A stretch of 64,000 bases of DNA from Alteraurantiacibacter buctensis (GTDB taxonomy: Bacteria; Pseudomonadota; Alphaproteobacteria; Sphingomonadales; Sphingomonadaceae): positions 682,001 through 746,000 of the forward strand of contig NZ_WTYV01000001.1 in the NCBI RefSeq assembly GCF_009827655.1, in the 5' to 3' direction. Below are positions 42,487-51,725 of this stretch, in pieces. The translations under genes and the position numbers were made by a program. Below the pieces are notes generated by a model. The model was not told where the DNA came from. It made no database searches and saw only the letters and a list, made by a program, of their open reading frames with translations. Position 1 is the first letter of the stretch; each line of letters opens with the position of its first letter.

Positions 42487-44391
42487 ATGCGCCGCATTGT
42501 CACGCTTGCCGCCCTGCTGGCCACCACCCCGGCCCTGGCCGCACCCGATCCCGCCGCCGGATATGGCGACCGCATGGTGCTGCAACGCGGCCAGCCCATC
42601 GTGATCGGCGGCACCGCCGCACCCGGCGGCGAGGTGCGCGGTACGCTGGGGGGCGAAACCGCCACCGCCCGCGCCGATGCCGACGGGGCCTTCCGCCTGA
42701 CCTTCGCGGCCCGGGAGGGCTCGGCCGATCCGCTGACGCTGACGCTGTCTGACAGCACCGGAGAGACCCGCCTGACCGACCTGGTGGTGGGCGACGTGTG
42801 GCTCTGTTCGGGCCAGTCGAACATGGAGCTGTCGGTCTCCCGCGCGCTCAACACCTGGAACGAGCTGCGCATGGCGGCCGATCCGCAGATGCGGCTGCTG
42901 ATGGTCCCCAAGGTCACCGCCGCCGTGGAGCAGGCGGAGTTCGGCGAGCCGGTTCAATGGCGCGCCGCCACCTCGGAAACTGTCGAGCCGTTCTCCGCCG
43001 CCTGCTTCTTCATGGGCAAGCGCCTGCGCGCGGAAAACGGCGTGCCGGTGGGCCTGATCCATGCCAACTGGGGCGGATCGGGCGCGAGCGCCTGGATGAG
43101 CCCTTCCTCCGTTCGGACGCTCTATGGCCCTGAAGCTGCGGACCTGCTGAAGCTGTATCAGCGCGACCCCTTCGCCGCCGCGCAGGCCTTTGTGCCGCAG
43201 TGGTATGACTGGTGGGCCAATGCCGATGGCGGGCGCGAACCGTGGACCGATCCGGACAGCCTGTCCTGGCAACCGATCCCGCGCTTCAGTTTCTGGAACG
43301 AGTGGACCGGCACCGGCCTCGACACCCAGCCAGCCGCCAACGTCTGGCTGCGCCAGCGCTTCACCCTGACTGCCGAGCAGGCGCGCAATCCCGGCACCCT
43401 GGCCATCGGCGCGATCGACGATCTGGACCTGACCTGGGTCAACGGCCAGCCGGTGGGCTATACCTTCGGCTGGGGGGTGGAGCGCACCTATCGCGTGCCT
43501 GCGGACTACCTGCGCGAAGGCGAGAACGAGGTGCTGATCGCCGCCAGCAACAACTGGGACACCGGCGGTTTCTTTGCTGGGCCTGACCGGCTGTTCTTCA
43601 CCGCCGGCAATGGCTCCATCGTGCCGCTGGGGGCAGACTGGCAGTATTCCATCGGCGCGGTCAGCCAGAGGCCGCCGCGTGCGCCGTGGGATGCGATCGA
43701 GGGCATGGGCGTGATGCACAACGCCATGATCGCCCCGCTGGGCCCGATGCGGCTGGCCGGCGTTGCCTGGTACCAGGGCGAGGCCGACGTGGGCAAACCC
43801 GCCTATGACGTGCGCCTGGCGCAACTGTTCCAGGGCTGGCGCCGCCAGTTCGGCGACCAGGCGCGGATGCTGGTGGTGCAACTGGCCAACTATGGCCAGC
43901 GCGTGACCGAACCGGTGGAGAGCGGCTGGGCGACCTTGCGCGAGGAGCAGCGGCAGGCCGTGCTGGCCGACGATAACGCGGCCCTCGTCACCGCGATCGA
44001 CATCGGCGAGCCGAGCGATATCCACCCGGCCAACAAGAACGTCCTTGGCCTGCGGCTGGCCATGGCTGCGCAAGGCGAAGGCCTGCCCATGCCTGTCGCC
44101 GCGCTGACCGGGGGCGAGGTGCCGGAAGGCATGCTGGCGGTAAGCTTCGACGGGGTGGAGGGCAGCTTGCGGACTTATGGCGGCCCCGCCCTCTCGTTCG
44201 AGCTGTGCGGACCGGCGGAAGGATCGTGCCGCTTCGTGCCCGGCACGGCGCAGGACAACGCCGTTTTCCTGCCGCTGGACGGCCAGCCGGTGACCCGTGT
44301 GCGCTATGCCTGGGCCGATGCCCCCGTCACCAACCTCTATGACGAGCGCGACGTGGCCGTGCCCGGGTTCGAACTGATGGTGGGAGAATGA
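42487..44391 (+). CDS. Sialate O-acetylesterase-type carbohydrate esterase
   Basis: A 634-aa exported SGNH-hydrolase (signal peptide MRRIVTLAALLATTPALA). Nucleophile Ser108 lies in LCSGQSNMELS. The distal Asp-x-x-His motif is DIHPANKN. A central ~100-residue beta-sandwich insert (about 285-390) is typical of the two-domain family. Bacterial relatives deacetylate xylan or other acetylated hemicellulose, which fits this locus better than sialic acid. ATG 42487 is preferred; TTG 42478 lies too close to GAGAGAGG. It follows xylC by 67 bases. Confidence 0.88.
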   Translation: MRRIVTLAALLATTPALAAPDPAAGYGDRMVLQRGQPIVIGGTAAPGGEVRGTLGGETATARADADGAFRLTFAAREGSADPLTLTLSDSTGETRLTDLVVGDVWLCSGQSNMELSVSRALNTWNELRMAADPQMRLLMVPKVTAAVEQAEFGEPVQWRAATSETVEPFSAACFFMGKRLRAENGVPVGLIHANWGGSGASAWMSPSSVRTLYGPEAADLLKLYQRDPFAAAQAFVPQWYDWWANADGGREPWTDPDSLSWQPIPRFSFWNEWTGTGLDTQPAANVWLRQRFTLTAEQARNPGTLAIGAIDDLDLTWVNGQPVGYTFGWGVERTYRVPADYLREGENEVLIAASNNWDTGGFFAGPDRLFFTAGNGSIVPLGADWQYSIGAVSQRPPRAPWDAIEGMGVMHNAMIAPLGPMRLAGVAWYQGEADVGKPAYDVRLAQLFQGWRRQFGDQARMLVVQLANYGQRVTEPVESGWATLREEQRQAVLADDNAALVTAIDIGEPSDIHPANKNVLGLRLAMAAQGEGLPMPVAALTGGEVPEGMLAVSFDGVEGSLRTYGGPALSFELCGPAEGSCRFVPGTAQDNAVFLPLDGQPVTRVRYAWADAPVTNLYDERDVAVPGFELMVGE

Positions 44392-45740
44392 GCATGGACC
44401 GGCGCACTCTCCTCGCCACCGGAACCGCAGCGGCGGCAAGCCTGTGGCTCCCCGGCTGTTCCGGCGCTGCGACAAGCGCGGCCCCCGCCTTCATCCGCCG
44501 CGATGGCCAGCGGCTGCTGCTGGGCGAGGCACCCTACCGCGTGGTCGGCGCCAACATGTGGTATGCCGCCTGGCTGGGCGCCAACGCGCCCTATGGCAAC
44601 CGTCCGCGCCTGTTGCGCGAACTGGACCGGCTACAGGCGCTGGGCCTCAACAACCTGCGGATCATGGCGGCGGCCGAAGAAGGCCCGCTGAAGAATTCGA
44701 TCAAGCCCGGCTTCACCCTGCCCGATGGCAGCAGCAATGCCGCGCTGCTGGAAGGGCTGGACTTTGCCGTCGCCGAAATCGGCAAGCGGGGGATGACCTG
44801 CGTGCTGGCGCTCAGCAACTTCTGGGAATGGTCCGGCGGCCTGCAAACCCTGCTGCAACGGGTGACCGGCAGCTATATCGACATGAACGATCCTGCCCAC
44901 CCCTGGCCCGCCTTTGCCGATGCCACGGCTGAGTTCTATGCCAATCCGCAGGCGGTGGAACTCTATCACGCCCATGTGCGCGCGGTGGTGGGGCGGACCA
45001 ATTCGGTCACCGGCCAGCCCTATGCCGCCGATCCTGCCGTGATGAGCTGGCAACTGACCAACGAACCACGCCCCGGCGGCAGCGACGCGGCGATTGCCGA
45101 GCACCGGCAGGCCTACCTCGACTGGATCGCCGGCACCGCCGCGCTGATCCGGGGGATCGATCCCAACCACATGGTCAGCCTGGGGCAGGAAGGCACCCAG
45201 GGGTGCAACGGCGATGCCGGTCTGGTGGCCGCCGCGCACGAGCATGTGGACTACCTCACGGCGCATATCTGGCCGCTCAACTGGGGCTGGGTAACGGGCG
45301 ATGACCTGGCCGGCACCTGGCCCGCAGGGGAGCGGCTGGTAGCGGACTACATCGCCACCCACCGGCAGCTCGCCACGCAAATCGACAAGCCGCTGCTGAT
45401 CGAGGAGTTCGGCTTCCCGCGCGATGCGGAAGGCTATGGCCCGGAAGCCACCACCCAGTTCCGCCAGCGCTATTACCGCACGATCTATGACGCGGTGGAA
45501 CAGAGCTGGCGCGAGAGCGGCCCGATCCAGGGCAGCAACTTCTGGGCCTGGAACGGCGAGGCGCGCGCGGCCCACGAAGACTTCCGCTTCAAGGACGGCG
45601 ATCTTGCCTATATGGGTGACCCGCCGCACGAGCCGCAGGGCTGGTATGGCAATTTCAACAGCGATGCCGCCATGCTCGATGTGATCCGGGCACATGTGGC
45701 GATGAAGTGTGAAGGGTTGCAGGAGCCGTGTCCCGCCTGA
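44388..45740 (+). CDS. GH5 endo-mannanase-like hydrolase
   Basis: A 450-aa family 5 enzyme resembling the GH5_7 beta-mannanase group (VGANMWYAAWLGAN, LGLNNLRIMAAAEEG, LSNFWEWSGG). The acid/base is Glu226 (WQLTNEPRPGG) and the nucleophile Glu340 (LLIEEFGFPR). The N-terminus MSMDRRTLLATGTAAAASLW has a twin-Arg and WLPGC (Cys24), so it could be a Tat-exported lipoprotein. The start overlaps the esterase stop by 4 bases. Likely substrate: beta-mannan or galactoglucomannan backbone, consistent with the GH27 enzyme nearby. Confidence 0.87.
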   Translation: MSMDRRTLLATGTAAAASLWLPGCSGAATSAAPAFIRRDGQRLLLGEAPYRVVGANMWYAAWLGANAPYGNRPRLLRELDRLQALGLNNLRIMAAAEEGPLKNSIKPGFTLPDGSSNAALLEGLDFAVAEIGKRGMTCVLALSNFWEWSGGLQTLLQRVTGSYIDMNDPAHPWPAFADATAEFYANPQAVELYHAHVRAVVGRTNSVTGQPYAADPAVMSWQLTNEPRPGGSDAAIAEHRQAYLDWIAGTAALIRGIDPNHMVSLGQEGTQGCNGDAGLVAAAHEHVDYLTAHIWPLNWGWVTGDDLAGTWPAGERLVADYIATHRQLATQIDKPLLIEEFGFPRDAEGYGPEATTQFRQRYYRTIYDAVEQSWRESGPIQGSNFWAWNGEARAAHEDFRFKDGDLAYMGDPPHEPQGWYGNFNSDAAMLDVIRAHVAMKCEGLQEPCPA

Positions 45741-46603
45741 TCATCGAAACTGCCGACTGGCGCGCCGAAGTGCTGCCTGAAGCGGGCGGCCTGATCGCCT
45801 CGCTCAGCCACAAGGGTGTGGACGTGTTGCGCCCGCTGCCTGCCGGGTCCACCGATCCGCTGGCCGCCGCCTGCTTCCCGCTGGTGCCCTATGCCAACCG
45901 CGTGGCCGGCGCGCAGTTTCCGCTGGCGGGCGACCTTGTCCACCTGCCGCGCAACTTCCTGCCGGAGGAGAGCAACCTCCACGGCTTGGGCTGGCAGAGC
46001 GCGTGGGAGGTGAGCGCACAAGGCACGTTCAAGTGTGCGCTGGAACACCGGTACGAGGGCATCGGCCCCTCGCCGTGGAAGGGCGATATCGCCTGCTGGC
46101 CGTGGGCCTACCAGGCCGACCAGCGGATCATGCTGGGGCCCAAGGGCTGCGCCATCAGCCTGACGCTGACCAATCGCAGCGACATGCCGATGCCGGCGGG
46201 CCTGGGCGTGCACCCCTATTTCCGCCGCCGGCCGGAGAGCCGCGTGCGCTTTGGCGCCGATGCCGTGGCCCTGGTGGACGATGCTCTGATCCCAACGGGC
46301 GAGAATGCGCCTGCCAGCCACTTCGCGGATTTTGCGCGCGGCGCGGCCCTGCCGGACGTGACCATCGACCACTGCTTCACCGGCTGGGACGGCATGGCCA
46401 CGATCACAGATGACCTGGGCACCATCACCGTGATGGCCCGCGGCGCGCCGCACCTGCACGTCTACGCCCCCGCCGATGGCTCTGCCCTGTGCCTGGAACC
46501 GGTCAGCCACCCGCCCGATGCGCTGAACCAGAACCCGGGCGCGATGACCTGCCTGCCGCCGGGTTGCAGCGCCAGCCTGCAGATGTGGGTGATGGTTTCC
46601 TGA
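45728..46603 (+). CDS. Aldose 1-epimerase
   Basis: A 291-aa galactose-mutarotase-superfamily protein. Key pieces are FPLVPYANRVAG (substrate Asn-Arg), NLHGLGWQSAW and GLGVHPYF (catalytic His), DHCFTGWDG (binding Asp-x-x-Phe) and LCLEPVSHPPDA (catalytic Glu). It interconverts alpha- and beta-pyranoses, probably feeding beta-D-xylose or galactose to cytoplasmic dehydrogenases. GTG 45728 follows CAGGAG and overlaps the GH5 gene by 13 bases. Last gene of the xylX operon. Confidence 0.9.
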   Translation: MSRLIIETADWRAEVLPEAGGLIASLSHKGVDVLRPLPAGSTDPLAAACFPLVPYANRVAGAQFPLAGDLVHLPRNFLPEESNLHGLGWQSAWEVSAQGTFKCALEHRYEGIGPSPWKGDIACWPWAYQADQRIMLGPKGCAISLTLTNRSDMPMPAGLGVHPYFRRRPESRVRFGADAVALVDDALIPTGENAPASHFADFARGAALPDVTIDHCFTGWDGMATITDDLGTITVMARGAPHLHVYAPADGSALCLEPVSHPPDALNQNPGAMTCLPPGCSASLQMWVMVS

Positions 46604-46650
46604 TCCCCATATCGTATGGAGGACCGAGCACAGCTTGGCCCCCATACCCT

Positions 46651-48444
46651 TCAGTGGTTATGCCGCGGCAGGCCCTTTTGCGCGGTACCGCGATACTTCA
46701 GGGCAAATTCCATCACCCCGCCCTGGCCAAGCTGTCCGGTTTTTTCGCGGTAGAGTTCTTCCCATGGCGTATTGCTGGCAGGCACCGGCGGAGCCGGTTC
46801 CTCGGCCAGGCGGCGGGCGATTTCGCCTTCGTCCACCAGCGCGTCGCAGCGCGCCCGGTTCAGGTCCACCCGGATCACGTCGCCGTCGCGCAGCCAGGCC
46901 AGGCCCCCGCCAGCGGCGCTTTCCGGCGTGGCGTTGAGCACGGATGGGCTGTCGCTGGTGCCGGACTGACGCCCGTCACCCAGCGTTGGCAGCCACGATA
47001 CGCCGCGCCGGATCATCGCATCGGGCGGCTGCATGTTGACCACCTCGGCGCTGCCCGGCCAGCCGATCACGCCCGCGCCGCGGATCACCAGGATGCAGTC
47101 CTCGTCCACGTTCAGCGCAGGATCGTTGATGCGGTGGTGGTAATCGTCCGACCCGTCGAACACCACGGCGCGCGCCTCGAACACCCCTTCCGCACCGGGG
47201 CGCGAGAGGTAGCGGGTGCGGAATTCCTCGCCGATCACGCTGGTCTTCATGATCGCGAAATCGAACAGGTTGCCCGACAGGACCATGAAGCCCGCGTCGT
47301 GCATAAGCGGATCGGCATAGGGGCGGATCATCTCGCGGTCAGCGCTTTCGCGGCCCGCCACGTTCTCGCCCATCGTGCGCCCGGTGCAGGTGAGGCAATC
47401 GGCCTTCAGCTTGCCCGCCTGCAACAGCTCCCACATCACCGCCGGCACACCCCCGGCGCGGTGGAACCGCTCGCCCAGGTACTTGCCCGCCGGCTGCATG
47501 TTCAGCAGCAGCGGCAGGCGCCAGCCATGTTCGTGCCAGGCACTCAAGGGCAAGTCCACGCCCGCATGCGCCGCCATCGCCTGGATATGCGGCTGGGCGT
47601 TAGACGAACCACCGCAGGCGCTGACCGTGGCAATGGCATTGAGGAAGGCATCTAGCGTCAGGATCTTCGACGGGCGCAGGTCTTCGTGCACCATCTCCAC
47701 GATCCGCCGCCCGGTGCGATAGGCCATCTGCCCGCGCTCGCGATAGGGCGCGGGGATCGCCGCACAACCCGTCAACGACAGGCCCAGCGCTTCGGCCACG
47801 GCGTTCATCGTGCTGGCCGTGCCCATCGAATTGCAGTGCCCTGCACTCGGCGCGCTGCTGGTGGCGCGGTCGAGGAATTCGTCCTCGTCGATCTCGCCCG
47901 CCGCCAGCTTGCGGCGACTGCGCCAGATCACTGTGCCGCTGCCCACCAGCTCGCCTTCGTGCCAGCCGTCCAGCATCGGCCCGCCGGACAGGACGATGGC
48001 CGGGATGTCCACCGTGCTGGCCGCCATGATCTGGCTGGGCGTGGTCTTGTCGCACCCCGTGGTCAGCACCACCCCATCCAGCGGATAGCCGTTGAGCAGT
48101 TCCACCAGCCCCAGGTACAGCAGGTTGCGATCGAGCGCGGCGGTGGGGCGGCGGCAGTTCTCGAAGATCGGGTGGACCGGGAATTCGATGGGAATGCCGC
48201 CCGCGTCGCGGATGCCGTCACGCGTGCGCTTGGCCAGCTCCACGTGGATGCGGTTGCAGGGGGAAAGGTCGCTGCCGCTTTGCGCGATGCCGATGATCGG
48301 CTTGCCGCTGCGCAGTTCTTCCGGAGTGACGCCATAGTTCATGAACCGCTCGAGGTAGAGCGCGGTCATGTCCATGCGGTCAGGGTTGTCGAACCAGTCG
48401 CGGCTGCGCAGCCGGCGAGCGGGACCAGTATTGTCGGCGGACAT
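46651..48444 (-). CDS. xylD: D-xylonate dehydratase (IlvD/Edd family), XylD-like
   Basis: A 597-aa Fe-S dehydratase. Likely [2Fe-2S] ligands are Cys63 (DLSPCNRIH), Cys131 (TTGCDKTTPSQ) and Cys204 (GHCNSMGTAST). The start RSRDWFDNPDRMDMTALYLERF is that of pentonate dehydratases rather than dihydroxy-acid dehydratase. It converts D-xylonate (possibly L-arabonate) to the 2-keto-3-deoxy acid used by XylX. It faces the xylXABC operon tail to tail, so xylD is a separate unit, unlike in Caulobacter. It begins 17 bases after the end of the lacI-like gene and is probably co-transcribed with it. Confidence 0.9.
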   Translation of the reverse strand: MSADNTGPARRLRSRDWFDNPDRMDMTALYLERFMNYGVTPEELRSGKPIIGIAQSGSDLSPCNRIHVELAKRTRDGIRDAGGIPIEFPVHPIFENCRRPTAALDRNLLYLGLVELLNGYPLDGVVLTTGCDKTTPSQIMAASTVDIPAIVLSGGPMLDGWHEGELVGSGTVIWRSRRKLAAGEIDEDEFLDRATSSAPSAGHCNSMGTASTMNAVAEALGLSLTGCAAIPAPYRERGQMAYRTGRRIVEMVHEDLRPSKILTLDAFLNAIATVSACGGSSNAQPHIQAMAAHAGVDLPLSAWHEHGWRLPLLLNMQPAGKYLGERFHRAGGVPAVMWELLQAGKLKADCLTCTGRTMGENVAGRESADREMIRPYADPLMHDAGFMVLSGNLFDFAIMKTSVIGEEFRTRYLSRPGAEGVFEARAVVFDGSDDYHHRINDPALNVDEDCILVIRGAGVIGWPGSAEVVNMQPPDAMIRRGVSWLPTLGDGRQSGTSDSPSVLNATPESAAGGGLAWLRDGDVIRVDLNRARCDALVDEGEIARRLAEEPAPPVPASNTPWEELYREKTGQLGQGGVMEFALKYRGTAQKGLPRHNH

Positions 48445-48461
48445 GGGGGGAGAGTCCTTCT

Positions 48462-49584
48462 TCAGCCTTCCTGCATGCGTGCGCCGCGCGTGGCCAGAGG
48501 CGGCGCGGCATCACTTTCGCGCCGCACCAGGGTATAGGGCAGCGTCTTGGTCTCGGGCTTAACGCGCTCTCCCAAGCGTTTGGCCTTAAGCATGCGGGCG
48601 GCGGCATCCACCGCCCAGGCCGTCATCTGCCGGATCGGCTGACGCACGGTCGTGAGTTCGGGCCAGATCGAGCTGGCCATGTCGGTATCGTCGAAACCGC
48701 AGACGGTGATGTCATTGGGCACGTCAAGATGGCGGCGGTGGGCCACGGCCACGGTGGCGGCGGCCATATCGTCGTTGGAGGCGAAGATCGCGGTGGGGCG
48801 CGGGTTGACCGACAGCAGCTTCTCCGCCCCGTCCATCCCCGAGCGATAGGTGAAGCGGCCCTGCACGATCAGCCGGTCGTCCTTGGGAATCCCCGCATCC
48901 TGCATCGCCGCCAGGTAGCCGTTCAGGCGCCGGTCGGCGGCAATCTGCTCCGGATTGCCGATGATGAAGCCGATGCGTTCATGCCCCAGGCCGATGATGT
49001 GCTTGGTCATGTCATAAGCGGCCTGGAAATCGTCGATCTGCACTTCGCCCTGCGAACCGGCAGCCTTGCCCGATCCGACGGCGATGGAAATGGCATCCAG
49101 CTCGCTCACCAGTTCCAGCACGGATGCATCGTCGCACAGCGGGGGGGGGCAGGATGAAGCCCTGGATGCCGCCTTCGGCCAGGTGCCTGATCAGCGCCTT
49201 GCCATGGGCAACATCGTCGCAGCTTTGCACAACCAGCTGGATATCGCGCCGGTTGGCCTCGTCCAGCGCGCCCATCAGGAATTCGGCCAGGTAGGACGAC
49301 GAGGGGTTGTCGAACAGCAGCGCCACCCGCGCCTGTTCCCCGCCGGCCAGACTGCGCGCGGCGCGGTTGGGGGAATAGTTGAGCCGGGCGATCGCCTCCA
49401 GCACCTGCTCGCGCGTGGCATCCCGCACGTTGCCTTCGCCGTTGATCACGCGGCTGACCGTCATCGGCGAGCAGTTCGCCTCACGCGCGACGTCGGAAAT
49501 GGTGGGCGCGCCGGCACGGCGGCGAGCGCCGCGCTGCTTGCGCCTGTTGTCGGAGGCCCCTTCGTCAACCATCAGATCGCCCAT
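48462..49584 (-). pseudogene. LacI-family regulator, frameshifted at a homopolymer
   Basis: The N-terminal part (49584 to about 49150) has the LacI helix-turn-helix TISDVAREANCSPMTVSRVI and hinge NRAARSLAG. The C-terminal part (about 49139 to 48462) has the periplasmic-binding-protein-like effector domain (IGFIIGNPEQIAADRRL, AIFASNDDMAAATV, TVCGFDDTDMASSIWPELTT). The halves are in different frames. On the coding strand a run of nine C (49141-49149) would restore the expected ILPPPLCDDASVLELV reading if it had eight. Total length 1123 bases is one more than a multiple of three. It may be a true null, a phase-variable switch, or a sequencing error. It is the obvious candidate to bind the shared operator. 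Confidence 0.85.
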
Positions 49585-49590
49585 AGACCC

Positions 49591-49606
49591 ACGATACCGC
49601 TAACAG
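49591..49606. promoter_or_regulatory. Weak LacI-type operator match upstream of the lacI-like gene (site 6)
   Basis: ACGATACCGCTAACAG matches only 11 of 16 positions of the shared element but keeps the central CCGCTA core seen in site 1. It lies 7 bases upstream of the proposed start codon, as for an autoregulatory site. Confidence 0.35.
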
Positions 49607-49661
49607 CAAGCGCCGGTTGGGGCATGATGCACAGCGAAGTTAACCATCGTTACTGTCGGGA

Positions 49662-51725
49662 TCACTGGCCGGGGGCTTCGGGAAAAGCCAGCGAGCGGTA
49701 GTAATCCAGTTCATGTTGCGGCGGGCGCGTGCCCTCGGGCAGCGGCAGGCCGTTGATGCTCTGCCACCAGGCCAGGCTGGCATCGCGCCACCAGCGCGCC
49801 TCGGCCTGCTGGATGACCAGGTTTTCGGCCACGGCACGGAAGCGCTGCGGATCGACGTGGCGTTGCTGCGCGGCCCAGGTATCGGCCATCGCGTCGACTG
49901 CGGCCACGCCGGTGTCATAGCGCCCCACCAGCTCCGCCCAAAGGCTGCGGCCGGACGGCATGGCCTGGTCCCAGCCGACATGGTGGAACCACAGCAGGTA
50001 ATCCGGATCGGCGGCCAGGCCGGCGGCAACCGGAGGGGCATACTGCGCCAGCGCGTTGGAGCCGCTGGCCGTGCGGTCAAACCCGATGCCCTGCCGGTCG
50101 GCGCGGGCGTAGTAACACGGGTTCCACTCCGGCCGCGCCAGGTCGCACACCCAGGGGCCGGGGCCGTAGTGGTGGCCAGTGGCCATCTGGTGCGCCAGGC
50201 CCAGCGGGGTCATGTAATCGACCACCGCCTGCCGGCTGCCCAGCATCATCGGCACGACCGCCTCGACGAATTCCGGCGCGCGGCTGAAGGTCTGCGCGGC
50301 CCACTCGCGCGCGATCTGTTCGCTGGTCAGCGAGGGGTCCCAGGCGAGGCGGCCGAAGGCATACCAGTTGGCCTGGTCGAAATCCGATCCGGTCCAGTTG
50401 CGGTCTGATCCGGTATTGGCAACACCTGCCATGCCCACCGGCTGCACGATCTGCGCCACAGTGCCGCCCCGGCCCGTGTCCGCGTGCAGCACCTCCTCCC
50501 ACATCGGCGCAAGGTAAGCCAGGTGGGTGCCCTGCCCCAGGTATTCCTTGGTGATCTGCGCTTCCAGCATCAGCCGGGTATTGGGCATGGCCCCGAACAT
50601 CGGGTGGAACGGCTCACGCGGCTGGAAGTCGATCGGGCCGTTCTTCACCTGCACGATCACGTTGGGGGCAAACTGCCCGTCCAGCGGCACGAACTCGTCA
50701 AAGGCCTGCATGGCCCGGTCGACATCGTTGTGCTCGGAATAGACGAAGGCGCGCCAGATCACCGTCCCGCGATTGCCCAGCGCTTCGGCCAGCACGTTGG
50801 CCCCGTCTGCGTGGCTGCGGCCATAGTCTTGCGGGCCGGGCTGGCCTTCGGAATTGGCCTTGACCAGGAAGCCGCCGAAATCAGGAATGGCGGCGTAAAT
50901 CTCGTCTGCCTTGGCCCGCCACCAGGCGCGCACTGCGGGATCAAGCGGGTCTGCGGTAGGCAGGCCGCCAATATCGCGGGGCGCACTGAACCGCGCGGAC
51001 AGGAACACGCGGATGCCATAGGGCCGCCAGGCGTCGGCCAAGCGCTTGAGCTTGGCGATATAGCGCGGCTCCAGCATGTAGGCCTGCGCATTCACGTTGT
51101 TCACCACCACGGCGTTGATGCCGATCGAGGCATTGGCGCGGGCATAATCGATCATCCGCTGGTCCAGCCGGTCGGGCAGGTTCCACCAGTCGAAGATTGA
51201 GCGTCCGGCATAGCCTCGCTCAACATGGCCATCGGGATTGTCCCAGTGGTTGAGCATCCTGAGCGGCATGGCGGGGGCGGAGGTGAGGTTGATGGTGCGC
51301 GGGTCGGCACCAAGCGAGAGTTCGCGCAGCAGGGCGTAGGCGCCGTAGAGGCAGGAAATGTGAGACGGTCCGCCGATCCTGATGCCTTGTCTGTCGGTGG
51401 TGACAAAATATTGCTCGCCACCAGTGGGGTGACTGCCGCAATCGATCAGTATGCGTCCATGACCGCCGGGGCGGCTGCGGGCCGGCTCCCCTAACAGGGA
51501 ATGCAAACCGAAGCCCAGTTCCCGGACAGCCGCTTCCAAGGTCGGATTGTCTTCCCGGTTATACAAATCGACCGCAATCTGCGGGTTGAATTCCTCCAAC
51601 CGCTCCAGCGCCTCGCCCTCCAGCGGGGCATAACGCAGCCACAGGTCATACCCGTCCTCCGCCCGCGCCGCGCCGGGCAGCAGGGCCGCCACGGCAAGGC
51701 ACAGCGCGAGCAGGCGGGCGATCAC
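49662..51725 (-). CDS. GH67 alpha-glucuronidase
   Basis: A 687-aa exported alpha-glucuronidase (signal peptide MIARLLALCLAVAALLPGAA). It has the N-terminal beta-sandwich, the (beta/alpha)8 barrel with general acid Glu293 (VKANSEGQPGPQ) and bases Asp366 (NGPIDFQPREPF) and Glu394 (AQITKEYLGQGTHL), then the helical C-terminal domain. The numbering is one residue off the Cellvibrio japonicus enzyme (292, 365, 393). It removes (4-O-methyl)glucuronic acid from the non-reducing end of aldouronic acids. Its start overlaps the halogenase stop by 4 bases, tying the halogenase set to glucuronoxylan use. Confidence 0.94.
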   Translation of the reverse strand: MIARLLALCLAVAALLPGAARAEDGYDLWLRYAPLEGEALERLEEFNPQIAVDLYNREDNPTLEAAVRELGFGLHSLLGEPARSRPGGHGRILIDCGSHPTGGEQYFVTTDRQGIRIGGPSHISCLYGAYALLRELSLGADPRTINLTSAPAMPLRMLNHWDNPDGHVERGYAGRSIFDWWNLPDRLDQRMIDYARANASIGINAVVVNNVNAQAYMLEPRYIAKLKRLADAWRPYGIRVFLSARFSAPRDIGGLPTADPLDPAVRAWWRAKADEIYAAIPDFGGFLVKANSEGQPGPQDYGRSHADGANVLAEALGNRGTVIWRAFVYSEHNDVDRAMQAFDEFVPLDGQFAPNVIVQVKNGPIDFQPREPFHPMFGAMPNTRLMLEAQITKEYLGQGTHLAYLAPMWEEVLHADTGRGGTVAQIVQPVGMAGVANTGSDRNWTGSDFDQANWYAFGRLAWDPSLTSEQIAREWAAQTFSRAPEFVEAVVPMMLGSRQAVVDYMTPLGLAHQMATGHHYGPGPWVCDLARPEWNPCYYARADRQGIGFDRTASGSNALAQYAPPVAAGLAADPDYLLWFHHVGWDQAMPSGRSLWAELVGRYDTGVAAVDAMADTWAAQQRHVDPQRFRAVAENLVIQQAEARWWRDASLAWWQSINGLPLPEGTRPPQHELDYYRSLAFPEAPGQ

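Noticed and set aside
46651-48444. Annotation as dihydroxy-acid dehydratase (ilvD)
   Set aside because: The N-terminal WFDNPDRMDMTALYLERF pattern and the pathway context (xylXABC) point to a pentonate dehydratase.
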